From contig CAZDZO010000002.1 of NCBI GenBank assembly GCA_964509975.1, forward strand, positions 26,496 through 90,495: a stretch of DNA of 64,000 nt, in the 5' to 3' direction. The notes under the pieces are model-generated. The model did not search any database and was not told where the DNA came from. It was given only the letters and a program-made list of their open reading frames with translations. The translations under genes were made by a program, and so were the position numbers. Positions within the stretch are counted from its first letter, which is position 1. Each line of letters starts with the position of its first letter. This DNA comes from CAZVBV01 sp964509975 (lineage in GTDB: Bacteria > Patescibacteriota > Gracilibacteria > UBA4473). Below, piece after piece: positions 26,970-35,383 of the stretch.

Positions 26970-27820
26970 TATATCCCCTTCTCCCCACACCACGCTTCCA
27001 CCTTCTCCGCATACGGGACACCCAATGTTTTCACATTGGCTCCAAATGCCTTCGCAAGAATAAGGAAGTGAAGTCTCTGTCCAACCGCTTCTTTCGCTGA
27101 AGCAAATATTTCAAATGTTTCTGAAATTGTTTGAGGGAAAATCTTTTTTATTCCTGTGGAAGCGAATTGTAAATCCCCTTCTTCCATCGCAAGAAAAAGA
27201 TCTGCCTCTGGCCATTTTCCTAACCAATGGGCTCTCGCATTTACTATTTTTAACGACTCGTTAACTTTTAAACTCTTGAATTCTTCAACTTTGTTTTCCA
27301 GCCACGTCTCAACCGCATCTCCCACCACAGGCACTTCTTTGCCGAGGGTCAACAGCACTTCTGCACTCTCTTTATCACGCACTGTTATTGAATGTACATT
27401 TTTGAGAACTTTATGAAGAATTATTTTCTGAAACCAATTTTTCGGTCGATCAACACCTTGTGATTTGAGTTCAATACGTGCACGTGGAAACATTTTTCGA
27501 AGCCCAATGACGGTCACTCCCCAGATCCACCACGCTTTATTTTTGATTGCAAACAATCCCCCACCAGGAAACACGATGAGGTCTACATCCTTTCTATAAG
27601 ACCACAAAGACCTATCTCTATTGAACAAAAAATGTGTACAACTCTTTATTCCCGTAGGAAAAGGTTCCACTGTTTCAAATTTCTTTTCCAAAAACTTCTG
27701 ACTGTATTTCCTATCAGCGGTTGCTACTAAAACTTCTGGATATCGATCAATAGCACTGGCAAGAATAAGCTCGTCTCCAATGTTCTTGGCCCCAAAGTTT
27801 CCGACAAGAAGGGTCTTCAT
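26969..27820 (-). CDS. Polysaccharide pyruvyl transferase family protein (CsaB-like)
   Basis: A 283-aa protein starting at the ATG at 27818-27820 with MKTLLVGNFGAKNIGDEL, the signature of the pyruvyl-transferase (CsaB/WcaK) family, which adds a ketal pyruvate to cell-wall or exopolysaccharides. Further family motifs are FPGGGLF (about residue 85), ITVRDKESAEVL and a C-terminal RLHFLILAKAFG, where the family has R-x-H. In S-layer bacteria CsaB makes the anchor for SLH proteins; whether that applies here cannot be told. It neighbours mltG and a GT4 enzyme. A longer frame to 27847 lacks homology at its N-terminus. Confidence 0.85.
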   Translation of the reverse strand: MKTLLVGNFGAKNIGDELILASAIDRYPEVLVATADRKYSQKFLEKKFETVEPFPTGIKSCTHFLFNRDRSLWSYRKDVDLIVFPGGGLFAIKNKAWWIWGVTVIGLRKMFPRARIELKSQGVDRPKNWFQKIILHKVLKNVHSITVRDKESAEVLLTLGKEVPVVGDAVETWLENKVEEFKSLKVNESLKIVNARAHWLGKWPEADLFLAMEEGDLQFASTGIKKIFPQTISETFEIFASAKEAVGQRLHFLILAKAFGANVKTLGVPYAEKVEAWCGEKGI

Positions 27821-27847
27821 TCGGGCAACAGGATTGCAGAAAATCAT

Positions 27848-28060
27848 TGTTTTGGCAATCCCCCCCTCTCTTTGTCATCCCGGAATTCTGAAACCTTTTT
27901 TCTTTTGTCATTCCGATTGGAGCGGAGCGGAACAGAGGAATCCCTTCCAACACTCCTATTTACGATAAAGAGCGACAAGAAATATGAACCATCTGTGAAT
28001 GATGATATTTATTAACAAACTTACAAGCTAAGGGATCCTTCGACTGCGCTCAGGATGACA
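27848..28060. other. Spacer with REP-like fragments
   Basis: No gene. It holds several GTCAT...-type fragments common between genes of such genomes (TGTCATCCCGGAATTC, TGTCATTCCGATTGGAGCGG, GATCCTTCGACTGCGCTCA, AGGATGAC). They resemble the arms of the palindromic elements at 33602 and 48752. Confidence 0.5.
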
Positions 28061-28068
28061 AGATAAGA

Positions 28069-29037
28069 TTAATTCAAATACATCTGTTTATTTCGTACGT
28101 GTCCATTAAGATCTTTTGCAAAGTGGATCTGTCCTTTCCGATCATGGAGATAATAGTAGTAAGGCGTTTCTTCTGGAAAAATAGCCGCTTTAATCGCTGG
28201 GAGTCCCGGATTGGAAATTGCTGTCGGAGGCAGTCCGTAATTCTTTCGAGTGTTGTATGGCGTCGCTTTTTCAAAATCCTCAGTGTAAAGAGGCCTTTTC
28301 CACTCGTTTAACTCATATCGAGTAGTCGCATCCACCCCGAGGTGAATTCGCTCGTCTAGGCGTTTCCACAGCACTCCTGCGATCTGTGGCATTTCTGCCT
28401 CAATGTTTGATTCTCGTTCAATCATAGAAGCCATAATAACGATTTCATTGATCGTCCTTCCTGACTCAGCAATACCAGTTCTGTACGGTGCAATTTGTTG
28501 CTGAAACGTATTGAATAATCGAGAGATAAACATCTTTTCAGAAAATGTTTTCGGGTTCACAAAGTAGGTCGAAGGAAACAACTGTCCTTCCAGTGAATCT
28601 ATTTCAAAGGTAAAGTTACAGAAGTTCGCACACTCAAGCAAATCCCCCGCCTCGATCAGACTTTTTTTCGCAAGGATGTTATCAATTTGTGCAATCGTTG
28701 ATCCTTCGGGGATTGTGATTTTTATTTCCGAACTCTTTCCGTGTTGAAGCACATCCGCAATTTCACGGAAGGTAAGATTTTTTTGAATAATAAATTCCCC
28801 TGCTTGATATTTTGTTGAAAGTCGATTCCAACGAGAAAAAAGTCGAAATACATAGGCATCTCGAATAAGTTCTTTTTCTTCTAATTTTTCTGAAATTGAT
28901 GCCAACGTTGATCCATTGATAATCTCAATAGAGACCCGATCTGTGCTGTCTGAATTCGGTCGATTCCACACCAGCACCAATCGTCCTGCGAAGTACAATC
29001 CAGCAAAGACCACAATCAACAATAAGAATTTTTTCAT
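28069..29037 (-). CDS. mltG: Endolytic murein transglycosylase MltG
   Basis: A 322-aa inner-membrane enzyme that cuts nascent glycan strands and so ends peptidoglycan chain growth. One N-terminal membrane helix (about 4-22), a LysM-like domain with IPEGSTIAQIDNIL, and the YceG catalytic region with MASMIERES (the Glu is the catalytic residue of the family), LPPTAISNPGLPAIKAA and the C-terminal PYYYYLHDRKGQIHFAKDL. Length is normal. It lies 45 bp behind ybaB on the same strand. Confidence 0.95.
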   Translation of the reverse strand: MKKFLLLIVVFAGLYFAGRLVLVWNRPNSDSTDRVSIEIINGSTLASISEKLEEKELIRDAYVFRLFSRWNRLSTKYQAGEFIIQKNLTFREIADVLQHGKSSEIKITIPEGSTIAQIDNILAKKSLIEAGDLLECANFCNFTFEIDSLEGQLFPSTYFVNPKTFSEKMFISRLFNTFQQQIAPYRTGIAESGRTINEIVIMASMIERESNIEAEMPQIAGVLWKRLDERIHLGVDATTRYELNEWKRPLYTEDFEKATPYNTRKNYGLPPTAISNPGLPAIKAAIFPEETPYYYYLHDRKGQIHFAKDLNGHVRNKQMYLN

Positions 29038-29082
29038 AAATTACGTATTTTAAATCCGAAATCCGCAATCGGAAATCTGAAA

Positions 29083-29379
29083 TTACTGCCCGCCCATTCC
29101 AAGGCCACCCATGAGTGGTTTCATTTTTTCAGCAGCCACTTCTTGTGCTTTCTTCATGGCACGGTTCATAGCTTCCACGATCGCTTTCTCAAGCTTTTTT
29201 GTGTCGTGCACAATTGATTCATCAATGAATTCAATTGAAAGAAGTTGTTGTTCTCCATTCACAATCACCTTCACTCCGCTTGCTTCTGCTGATACGTGTA
29301 CTTGCGCCAATTCTTTTTTAATTCGTTTCGCTTCCTTCTGAAGCTTATACATGTCACCCATTTGTCCGAGCATTCCCAT
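29083..29379 (-). CDS. YbaB/EbfC family nucleoid-associated protein
   Basis: A 98-aa small DNA-binding dimer of the YbaB/EbfC family. Seen: MYKLQKEAKRIKKELAQ helix, VKVIVNGEQQLLSIEF, and the C-terminal helix with MNRAMKKAQEVAAEKM. The terminal GGLGMGGQ is usual. In many bacteria it sits next to dnaX and recR; here it precedes mltG, so the usual context is lost. Several Met near the start leave the exact start open. Confidence 0.9.
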   Translation of the reverse strand: MGMLGQMGDMYKLQKEAKRIKKELAQVHVSAEASGVKVIVNGEQQLLSIEFIDESIVHDTKKLEKAIVEAMNRAMKKAQEVAAEKMKPLMGGLGMGGQ

Positions 29380-29440
29380 GATTTCGAGGGGTTAAAAATT
29401 TGATCCAAGTGTACTGAAAAAAAAACTTTTGCCAAAGAAG

Positions 29441-29469
29441 TTGACTTTATCAAAAAAAGGTTCTATACG
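29441..29469 (+). promoter_or_regulatory. Promoter of the four-repeat protein
   Basis: TTGACT at 29441-29446, 17-bp spacer, TATACG at 29464-29469; leader of about 20 A/T-rich bases. Confidence 0.6.
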
Positions 29470-29495
29470 AATCAAGATATTTAATTTTTAAAAAA

Positions 29496-31256
29496 ATGGT
29501 TCGAGGAGGAAAACATAGACACAACATTGCAAAAGGAGGGGGGTATGCTCATTACCATTATGGTTACAATCGTACACCCAATAATACTGCTGGTGAACAA
29601 TTCAAAGGAGAAGCTGCTCCGGCTGATGCCAATCAATGTGCTCAGAATATTTTAGAAAAAGTAAGAATTGATTCGCTTTGGAAAAACGATTTCCTTATTC
29701 CAATTTTAGCAAAAGCCATTCCTTTAGAACTTCTTCAAGAAATTCTAAATTCTGAATCTGTACAAGAAAAAATTATTCAATTAATTACGACTGACACTCT
29801 TCGTCAATTAAAAAGAAAAGATAATCTTCACAGTGAATTTGTGCAGGAAATGGCAATTATTAGCTTAGCCGAAGATCTCGGCCCAAAGATTTTGGAACTT
29901 ATTACGGGTAAATCAACTCATGTTGAATCTGAAGGCGCGGAAGTCGTTGAACAAGAAATTGAAAAACCTCAGAAACAAGTGGCGGATGTTATTGCTGAAA
30001 AAGAAAAAATACAAGAACAACCAGAATCAATCGAATCGGTTTGTGATAAAATTAATAAATGTCTGGAATCACTAAGCTTTGCACAAACAACGTATCTTCC
30101 TGATGAAATATCGAATTCAACGTGGGAAGTAAGTCAAAGAGACAATGGGGCGTTTCAATGTTTCAATTCTAAATATGATAGGGACTATGCTCTTAGCTTT
30201 TATAAGATAGGAATAGAAGATGACCTTACCCTCGATCAAGTCCAATCACTTTTAAGAGTCTTAGAAAAAGAAGTTGAAAAAAATCCAAAACAAGTAGCTG
30301 ATGTTATTAAAGAAGACCCCGATAAAGTGGAAACAGAAAATGCTAAAAATAGATTGTGGAATCTTGTAGATATCATTAAGGATTCTTCTATCGTCGTTAG
30401 CAAGCATTCTTCGATAAGTTGGCTTCCCCTTGGAGAAAAATGGGGATTTGCGACGAGGTCTAATATGCATTATTTTGAAACCCCTGATCGTTCTACTTGT
30501 ATAAGCATTGCCTACCATATAAATGATTTTCAATTTTTAAAAAAAGATCCTGATGAGAAAAGAAAAGAATGGGAAATGCTGAAGGAAATTGCCGATTGTC
30601 TAGAAAAAACCATTCGCTTTTCTCACTTAGTAGCGCAACTTCCACCAAAAGATGATTCTGCTGAGAATAAAGAAACCACAAGCGATGACCTAAAAACCCT
30701 CATTGAAAAGCATTGCCCAGAAGGCGACGCCCAACAATTTAAAGATCCAAAAACTGAACTAACGGTTGTTATAGAATATTTCAAAAATAATGAAACTCTA
30801 TCTTTTTTATATATTACAGATTTATCCGATCAGGACTCGCCTAAAAACACTGCATGTCGTTTTTACTCATTTGATGAGTTATTTGATGAGCTTACACCAG
30901 ATCAACGAGCAATCGTTCTACGAGCGATAGAAGGTTCTGCTCCTACTGGTTCTTCTGAGAACAACGAGCAACTCGAATCAGCCGAACAAATCGCCAATAA
31001 AATCGAAAAACTTTTCGAAGCAAATCCTCTCTTACAAAATAGAAAACTTCATTTTTTGAAAGATCCAGAAAATAATTCCTATGATTGGAGGCTTACTTTG
31101 GAAAATAACACTTGGCATATCTCTGGTGATGGACCAACAGGATGGATCAAATGTCGATTCCCCACAACTATTAAAAACCGTCATCCGTACAACGATTTAG
31201 AAATCATGAAGTCCCTTTACCGAACACTGGAGGCCAAAATTTCTAGGTTTTCCTAA
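29496..31256 (+). CDS. 586-aa protein built of four related modules
   Basis: No signal peptide, no membrane segment. After a Gly/His/Tyr-rich start (residues 1-30) and a helical part, about four modules of 90-110 residues follow. Each has an N-terminal helix, a strand pair with an aromatic WxxS/FAT/WRL-like core, and a C-terminal helix of the LLRVLEKEVEK / LKEIADCLEKTI / VLRAIEGSA / MKSLYRTLEAKI type. Linkers between the first modules share the phrase KQVADVI. I see no enzyme motif and no known family. It stands alone with its own promoter, divergent from ybaB. Confidence 0.85.
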   Translation: MVRGGKHRHNIAKGGGYAHYHYGYNRTPNNTAGEQFKGEAAPADANQCAQNILEKVRIDSLWKNDFLIPILAKAIPLELLQEILNSESVQEKIIQLITTDTLRQLKRKDNLHSEFVQEMAIISLAEDLGPKILELITGKSTHVESEGAEVVEQEIEKPQKQVADVIAEKEKIQEQPESIESVCDKINKCLESLSFAQTTYLPDEISNSTWEVSQRDNGAFQCFNSKYDRDYALSFYKIGIEDDLTLDQVQSLLRVLEKEVEKNPKQVADVIKEDPDKVETENAKNRLWNLVDIIKDSSIVVSKHSSISWLPLGEKWGFATRSNMHYFETPDRSTCISIAYHINDFQFLKKDPDEKRKEWEMLKEIADCLEKTIRFSHLVAQLPPKDDSAENKETTSDDLKTLIEKHCPEGDAQQFKDPKTELTVVIEYFKNNETLSFLYITDLSDQDSPKNTACRFYSFDELFDELTPDQRAIVLRAIEGSAPTGSSENNEQLESAEQIANKIEKLFEANPLLQNRKLHFLKDPENNSYDWRLTLENNTWHISGDGPTGWIKCRFPTTIKNRHPYNDLEIMKSLYRTLEAKISRFS

Positions 31257-31282
31257 AGATTCTCTCGAAAGAGTCGAAGTGA

Positions 31283-31311
31283 TTGCTTTTTCCTTTTTTT
31301 TGTGGTATAAT
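31283..31311 (+). promoter_or_regulatory. Promoter of the 60-aa membrane peptide
   Basis: TTGCTT at 31283-31288, 17-bp spacer rich in T, TATAAT at 31306-31311 preceded by TGG. From the -10 into the transcript it is identical to the VirB6-operon promoter at 13036. Confidence 0.75.
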
Positions 31312-31334
31312 TCTCTGATTTTTACTCATTAATA

Positions 31335-31517
31335 ATGATCAAAAAAACAACCGCTCTCGGTCACAAGCCAGAAACCCTTATTCTTTTCAAAGAAATCATG
31401 AAGGGACGAATGGCTCAAATTGGTATTAGTGCCATGCTTATTGCTATTTTGGGACTTCAAATTTATTTATTTATAAGTTTGAATCAATTGTTCCAAATGA
31501 TTATTGCGAACATCTAA
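31335..31517 (+). CDS. 60-aa single-pass membrane peptide
   Basis: A short gene with a polar N-terminus (MIKKTTALGHKPETLILF) and one membrane helix (about residues 30-55). It has its own strong promoter 24 bp upstream and a terminator 25 bp downstream, which makes it a real single-gene unit despite its size. No family recognised. The shared promoter sequence with the VirB6-like operon suggests a related role. Confidence 0.75.
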   Translation: MIKKTTALGHKPETLILFKEIMKGRMAQIGISAMLIAILGLQIYLFISLNQLFQMIIANI

Positions 31518-31541
31518 AGAATCCTTTAAGAGCCTTAAACA

Positions 31542-31570
31542 AAATCTCCTCTTCATGGGGGGATTTTTTG
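31542..31570 (+). terminator. Terminator of the 60-aa gene
   Basis: Hairpin AAATCTCC ... GGGGGATTT with a T-run (TTTTTTG). Confidence 0.7.
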
Positions 31571-31592
31571 TATAAAAAAACCTAAATATTTC

Positions 31593-31621
31593 TTGCCCAA
31601 GAAGAGAAGAATCGATATAAT
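31593..31621 (+). promoter_or_regulatory. Promoter of gyrB
   Basis: TTGCCC at 31593-31598, 17-bp spacer, TATAAT at 31616-31621. Transcription should start near 31628, after the frame-first ATG at 31624, so the gyrB start at 31654 is favoured. Confidence 0.65.
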
Positions 31622-31653
31622 TTATGGGATTTATTCATACTTTTTATTACAGA

Positions 31654-33552
31654 ATGACAAACGAATACAGTGCAAAAGACATCCAGGTTCTCGAAGGACT
31701 CGATCCGGTACGAAAACGTCCGGGAATGTACATCGGTTCAACCGATGAACGTGGACTTCACCATCTTGTCTGGGAAGTGCTCGACAACGCTATTGATGAA
31801 GCTATGGCAGGGTTTTGTAGCAATATTAATGTTCGCATCGAAAAAGACGGATCCGTATCTGTCTTTGATAATGGACGCGGTATTCCTGTTGAAAAACACA
31901 AACAAACCGGAATTTCTGCTGTAGAAACTGTATTAACCGTGCTTCATGCCGGAGGAAAATTTGGAGGTGGTGGATATAAAGTCTCTGGAGGGCTTCACGG
32001 AGTGGGAGTGAGTGTTGTAAATGCCTTGTCTGTGAGAACAGAAGTAACCGTTGATCGAGATGGTGGGAAATACTTTGTAGCCTTTGAAAGTGGAGCACCA
32101 GCTGAACCATTGAAAAAAATAGGAGATGCGACAACACAAGGAACCTTGGTTCAATTTTGGCCAGATCCAAAGATTTTTGAAACGACTGAATTCGAATTTG
32201 ATACTATTAAGAAACGAGTTCGACAACAAGCCTACCTCACAAAAGGCGTCACTATCTCTCTCTTTGATGATCGAGAAGACAAAGTAAATGCCTGTCAATT
32301 CTATTTTGAAGGAGGTATTTCTTCTTTTGTACATCATTTAAACGAAGACAAAGAAGGGCTTGGTCCGGTTGTTATGTTCGAAGACGAAAGTGATAATATT
32401 GCCGTTGAAGTAGCCTTGCAATACACAAGAGAGTTTCGAGAAACTATTTTTACCTTTGCGAACAATATTCAAACCGTAGAAGGAGGAACTCATCTCACAG
32501 GATTTAATACCGCGCTTACCAGAACGCTCAATAAATACTGCCGAGATAATGGACTGCTCAAAGAAAAGGAACCGAATTTTACAAGTGAAGACGTACGAGA
32601 AGGGATTACCGCGATTATTTCCGTAAAAGTTCCTGAACCACAATTCGAAGGACAAACCAAATCTAAACTCGGAAATTCAAATGTACGAAGTGCTGTAGAC
32701 AAAGTGTTTTCTGACAAATTCACTGAATTTCTTTCTGAAAACCCAAATGATGCAAGAATCATTGCGAATAAATGTGCACTCGCAACACGTGCTCGACTCG
32801 CCGCTCGAGCTGCTCGAGACACCGTCATTCGAAAAGGCGCTCTTGATGGACTGAACTTACCAGGAAAATTGGCAGACTGTTCTTCCAAAGATCCTGAAAA
32901 TTCCGAGATCTTCATCGTTGAGGGAGACTCAGCGGGAGGTTCTGCAAAACAAGGACGAGACCGTCACACACAAGCTATCTTGCCACTCCGAGGAAAAATT
33001 CTCAATACCGAAGAATCTCGTTTAGACAGAATGCTTTCCAACACGGAGATTAAAAGTTTAGTAATCGCTTTGGGAACCGCTATTGGAGACACCTTCCAAC
33101 ACGATAAACTTCGATATAAAAAAGTTGTCATTATGACCGATGCCGATGTCGATGGAGCGCATATCCGAACCCTACTTCTCACACTCTTTTATAGACATTT
33201 CAAAGCTCTCGTTACACGAGGAAACATTTTCATTGCACAACCACCGCTCTACAAACTTCAAAAAGGAAAACAAGCGTGGTACGCCATGACGGACGAAGAA
33301 AAAGATGAACTTGTGAAAGAACACGATGTAAAAGGAGAAAGTATTCAACGATACAAAGGACTCGGGGAAATGAATCCAGAACAACTCTGGGAAACAACGA
33401 TGAACCCTGAAACCAGAACGTTGGTACAAGTTACCGTGGAAGATGCTGAACGAGCGGATCATTTGTTCAAAGTTTTAATGGGAAGCGAAGTTCTCCCACG
33501 TCGAAAATTCATTCAAACGCATGCGGCTGAAGTGAAAGACTTGGATATTTAG
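31654..33552 (+). CDS. gyrB: DNA gyrase subunit B
   Basis: The ATPase subunit of gyrase, 632 aa from the ATG at 31654 (MTNEYSAKDIQVLEGL). GHKL ATPase motifs: DNAIDEAMAG, DNGRGIPVE, GLHGVGVSVVNALS; TOPRIM motifs: EGDSAGGSAKQGRDR and DADVDGAHIRTLLLT; C-terminal IAQPPLYKL and QRYKGLGEMNPEQLWETTM, which favour GyrB over ParE. The length is that of short GyrB forms. A 30-base upstream extension is contradicted by the promoter position. Confidence 0.97.
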   Translation: MTNEYSAKDIQVLEGLDPVRKRPGMYIGSTDERGLHHLVWEVLDNAIDEAMAGFCSNINVRIEKDGSVSVFDNGRGIPVEKHKQTGISAVETVLTVLHAGGKFGGGGYKVSGGLHGVGVSVVNALSVRTEVTVDRDGGKYFVAFESGAPAEPLKKIGDATTQGTLVQFWPDPKIFETTEFEFDTIKKRVRQQAYLTKGVTISLFDDREDKVNACQFYFEGGISSFVHHLNEDKEGLGPVVMFEDESDNIAVEVALQYTREFRETIFTFANNIQTVEGGTHLTGFNTALTRTLNKYCRDNGLLKEKEPNFTSEDVREGITAIISVKVPEPQFEGQTKSKLGNSNVRSAVDKVFSDKFTEFLSENPNDARIIANKCALATRARLAARAARDTVIRKGALDGLNLPGKLADCSSKDPENSEIFIVEGDSAGGSAKQGRDRHTQAILPLRGKILNTEESRLDRMLSNTEIKSLVIALGTAIGDTFQHDKLRYKKVVIMTDADVDGAHIRTLLLTLFYRHFKALVTRGNIFIAQPPLYKLQKGKQAWYAMTDEEKDELVKEHDVKGESIQRYKGLGEMNPEQLWETTMNPETRTLVQVTVEDAERADHLFKVLMGSEVLPRRKFIQTHAAEVKDLDI

Positions 33553-33601
33553 GACAGTCTAAAGTCAATGCTTTTGAGTCTATAGAAAAAAGTAAAACCC
33601 C

Positions 33602-33741
33602 GTCATCCTGGCTTTCCCAGGATCAGATGAATAATTCTCATGCTTTTAAGCGTATAGCACGGCACCTGTGTTCATCTTTCGCTTCGCTCTGTCTACAGGA
33701 AAAATACCCGATGCGATTCTGGGCAAGCCAGAATGACCAAG
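33602..33741. mobile_element. MITE/REPIN-like palindromic element, copy 1
   Basis: About 140 bp bounded by GTCATCCTGGCT and AGCCAGAATGAC, terminal inverted repeats with one mismatch. Each end is itself a hairpin (ATCCTGG...CCAGGAT; ATTCTGG...CCAGAAT). No coding capacity. Together with short A/T-rich spacer it fills the 231-bp gap between gyrB and the convergent gene. Confidence 0.65.
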
Positions 33742-33783
33742 TTTTTTAAATCGACAATCGAAAATCGCACATCGAAAATTGTT

Positions 33784-34644
33784 TTAATCGACGTCAAACA
33801 CCTGGCGCAAAATCCAATCAATGAATCTAAACTTAAGTTTTTTACGTCCAGAAAAATCTCGTTGTACAAAGGAAATCATCGTTATCCCCGCAACCTCACG
33901 AATACGAAGGTTATCTTCAAAAATTCCACGAAGCGCTGGGTCAAATTGAAATTTTATTTTCTTCTCATCACACAAGCTAATGAGGTTCAGTGTGTGTTCA
34001 AATCCATCACATTGAATAAGCGCGGTAATCCCCTGCTCCTGACAGACTGATTCCAATTTATCGAGTTTTCCGAGAATTTCAGCCCCCTGAATGTGTTTTG
34101 TCATCCCATATGGGTCAATCACTCCAATAATTTTGTACGGCGCGTAGGGATTCATTTCAATAGCATGAATAAGCTTTTCAGCAACTCTATTGGCTCCCAC
34201 GATAAGCGTGCGATACACATTCTTTTCTTTTTTCCTTGCCCACGCAAGAATCAAGCGAAATATCCACTGAGTAATTGCAAGCCAAACAATCCCAAACACA
34301 AAAATATAAACGCCGATCAATCGTGAAAATAAAATCTCTCGTGGGAAAAAATACGTCACAATCAATATCCCCACCGCCAAAGCTCCTCCAAAGACTGCCA
34401 AGAGGAAATCAAACCACTTCCGTCCTCCTGAACGAGGAGGAATGCGATAATATTTTGAAAAGATAAGAAACCCTATCCAAACAATTGTGGCACCTCCGGC
34501 AAGCAATGCAAAAAGTTCAAAGGGGAAATCTGTTGAAAAAATCCACCCAACACGTACAAAGTACGCTACCAAAAACGCTCCATACAACCCTAGTACATCT
34601 ACAACAATGTGTCCCACTCGCCAATAAATCCAATTCTTTGACAT
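33784..34644 (-). CDS. Truncated polyprenyl glycosylphosphotransferase, no catalytic domain
   Basis: About 286 aa from the ATG at 34642-34644. Four membrane helices (about residues 8-130), then the Rossmann-like CoA-binding domain of this family (YRTLIVGANRVAEKLIHAIE, YKIIGVIDP) and the connector GITMISFVQRDFSGRKKLKFRFIDWILR. In complete WbaP/WcaJ-type enzymes the catalytic bacterial-sugar-transferase domain begins here; this frame ends six residues later (QVFDVD). It cannot start sugar-lipid synthesis by itself. A palindromic mobile-type element lies 42 bp past the stop. An extended frame to 34692 is less likely, because a -10-like TACAAT (34652-34657) precedes the chosen ATG. Confidence 0.75.
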   Translation of the reverse strand: MSKNWIYWRVGHIVVDVLGLYGAFLVAYFVRVGWIFSTDFPFELFALLAGGATIVWIGFLIFSKYYRIPPRSGGRKWFDFLLAVFGGALAVGILIVTYFFPREILFSRLIGVYIFVFGIVWLAITQWIFRLILAWARKKEKNVYRTLIVGANRVAEKLIHAIEMNPYAPYKIIGVIDPYGMTKHIQGAEILGKLDKLESVCQEQGITALIQCDGFEHTLNLISLCDEKKIKFQFDPALRGIFEDNLRIREVAGITMISFVQRDFSGRKKLKFRFIDWILRQVFDVD

Positions 34645-34681
34645 CGACCGCATTGTACTCACCAAGTAAAGTTTGAAAAGG

Positions 34682-35260
34682 CTATCCAGCAAGATCCTCT
34701 AATTCCCCAGCTTCATTGATCATAATATAATTTGCCACTCCCCCAAGACTATCAAAATCAACCCGAGCATCCAAAAAAGGCATCAGCGCCGAACAAGAAA
34801 AATCTTCTTCTGTTAGGGTCTCTCCCAAAGAACCAATCCCTCCCAATGTTCCATCCGCTAAAATCCCTTCTTCTCCTCGTACTTCAATACTAGTGTATTC
34901 TCCCCATGTCGCCACAACAAATTCATTTTCATCTCCAACAAGACTCCCTTCTGATAAATCCCCCATTCCAATAAAATAACAAATATCTTTCCTTGCCTGA
35001 GGAATCCGAAAATCATTTGATGCCATCAAGTTTCCAAATTCTTCTGCGGTATAAATATACCTTGAATTTTCCCAATCATCCGCCCCTTCAATCTTAATCA
35101 TAAGCGCGATATTTTGAATAGCGGCTTGTCTTTCTGCATCTCGAGCTTTTCCAAAATATGATTTAAATGTCGCCGTCGAAATGCTTGCCAAAATAGCAAT
35201 AATAACAATCACAACAAGAAGCTCAATGAGCGTATATCCTTTTTTTGTTTTGAGATTCAT
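34682..35260 (-). CDS. Type IV pilin-like protein, second of two
   Basis: A 192-aa prepilin with a short basic leader, the prepilin-peptidase site KKGYTLIELLVV (Glu at +5) and a hydrophobic helix, followed by the sequence STATFKSYFGKARDAERQ shared with the neighbouring pilin. The globular C-terminal part has two Cys (ICYFIG and SCSAL) that could form the pilin D-loop disulfide. It is a diverged tandem copy of the gene at 35384-35986, from which a terminator separates it. Confidence 0.92.
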   Translation of the reverse strand: MNLKTKKGYTLIELLVVIVIIAILASISTATFKSYFGKARDAERQAAIQNIALMIKIEGADDWENSRYIYTAEEFGNLMASNDFRIPQARKDICYFIGMGDLSEGSLVGDENEFVVATWGEYTSIEVRGEEGILADGTLGGIGSLGETLTEEDFSCSALMPFLDARVDFDSLGGVANYIMINEAGELEDLAG

Positions 35261-35310
35261 TGACCTGCAGTCTACTGGGAATAATTGGGGAAATCAAACT
35301 ACAAAAAATA

Positions 35311-35341
35311 TTTTAAAACCCCCCGCATTGCGGGGGGCCTT
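35311..35341 (-). terminator. Terminator between the two pilin genes
   Basis: An 8-bp GC hairpin (CCCCCCGC-ATT-GCGGGGGG) followed on the minus strand by TTTTAAAATATTTT. It limits the main pilin transcript to the first gene. Confidence 0.8.
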
Positions 35342-35383
35342 ATATTCAGAAGTAATTCTTCTATTCCAATTCTCAATGCACTT

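Noticed and set aside
31624..31653. Earlier ATG for gyrB
   Set aside because: It would precede the predicted transcription start; homology begins at the later ATG.
33733..34050. A 105-aa plus-strand frame
   Set aside because: It is antisense to the truncated glycosyl-phosphotransferase and has no family match.
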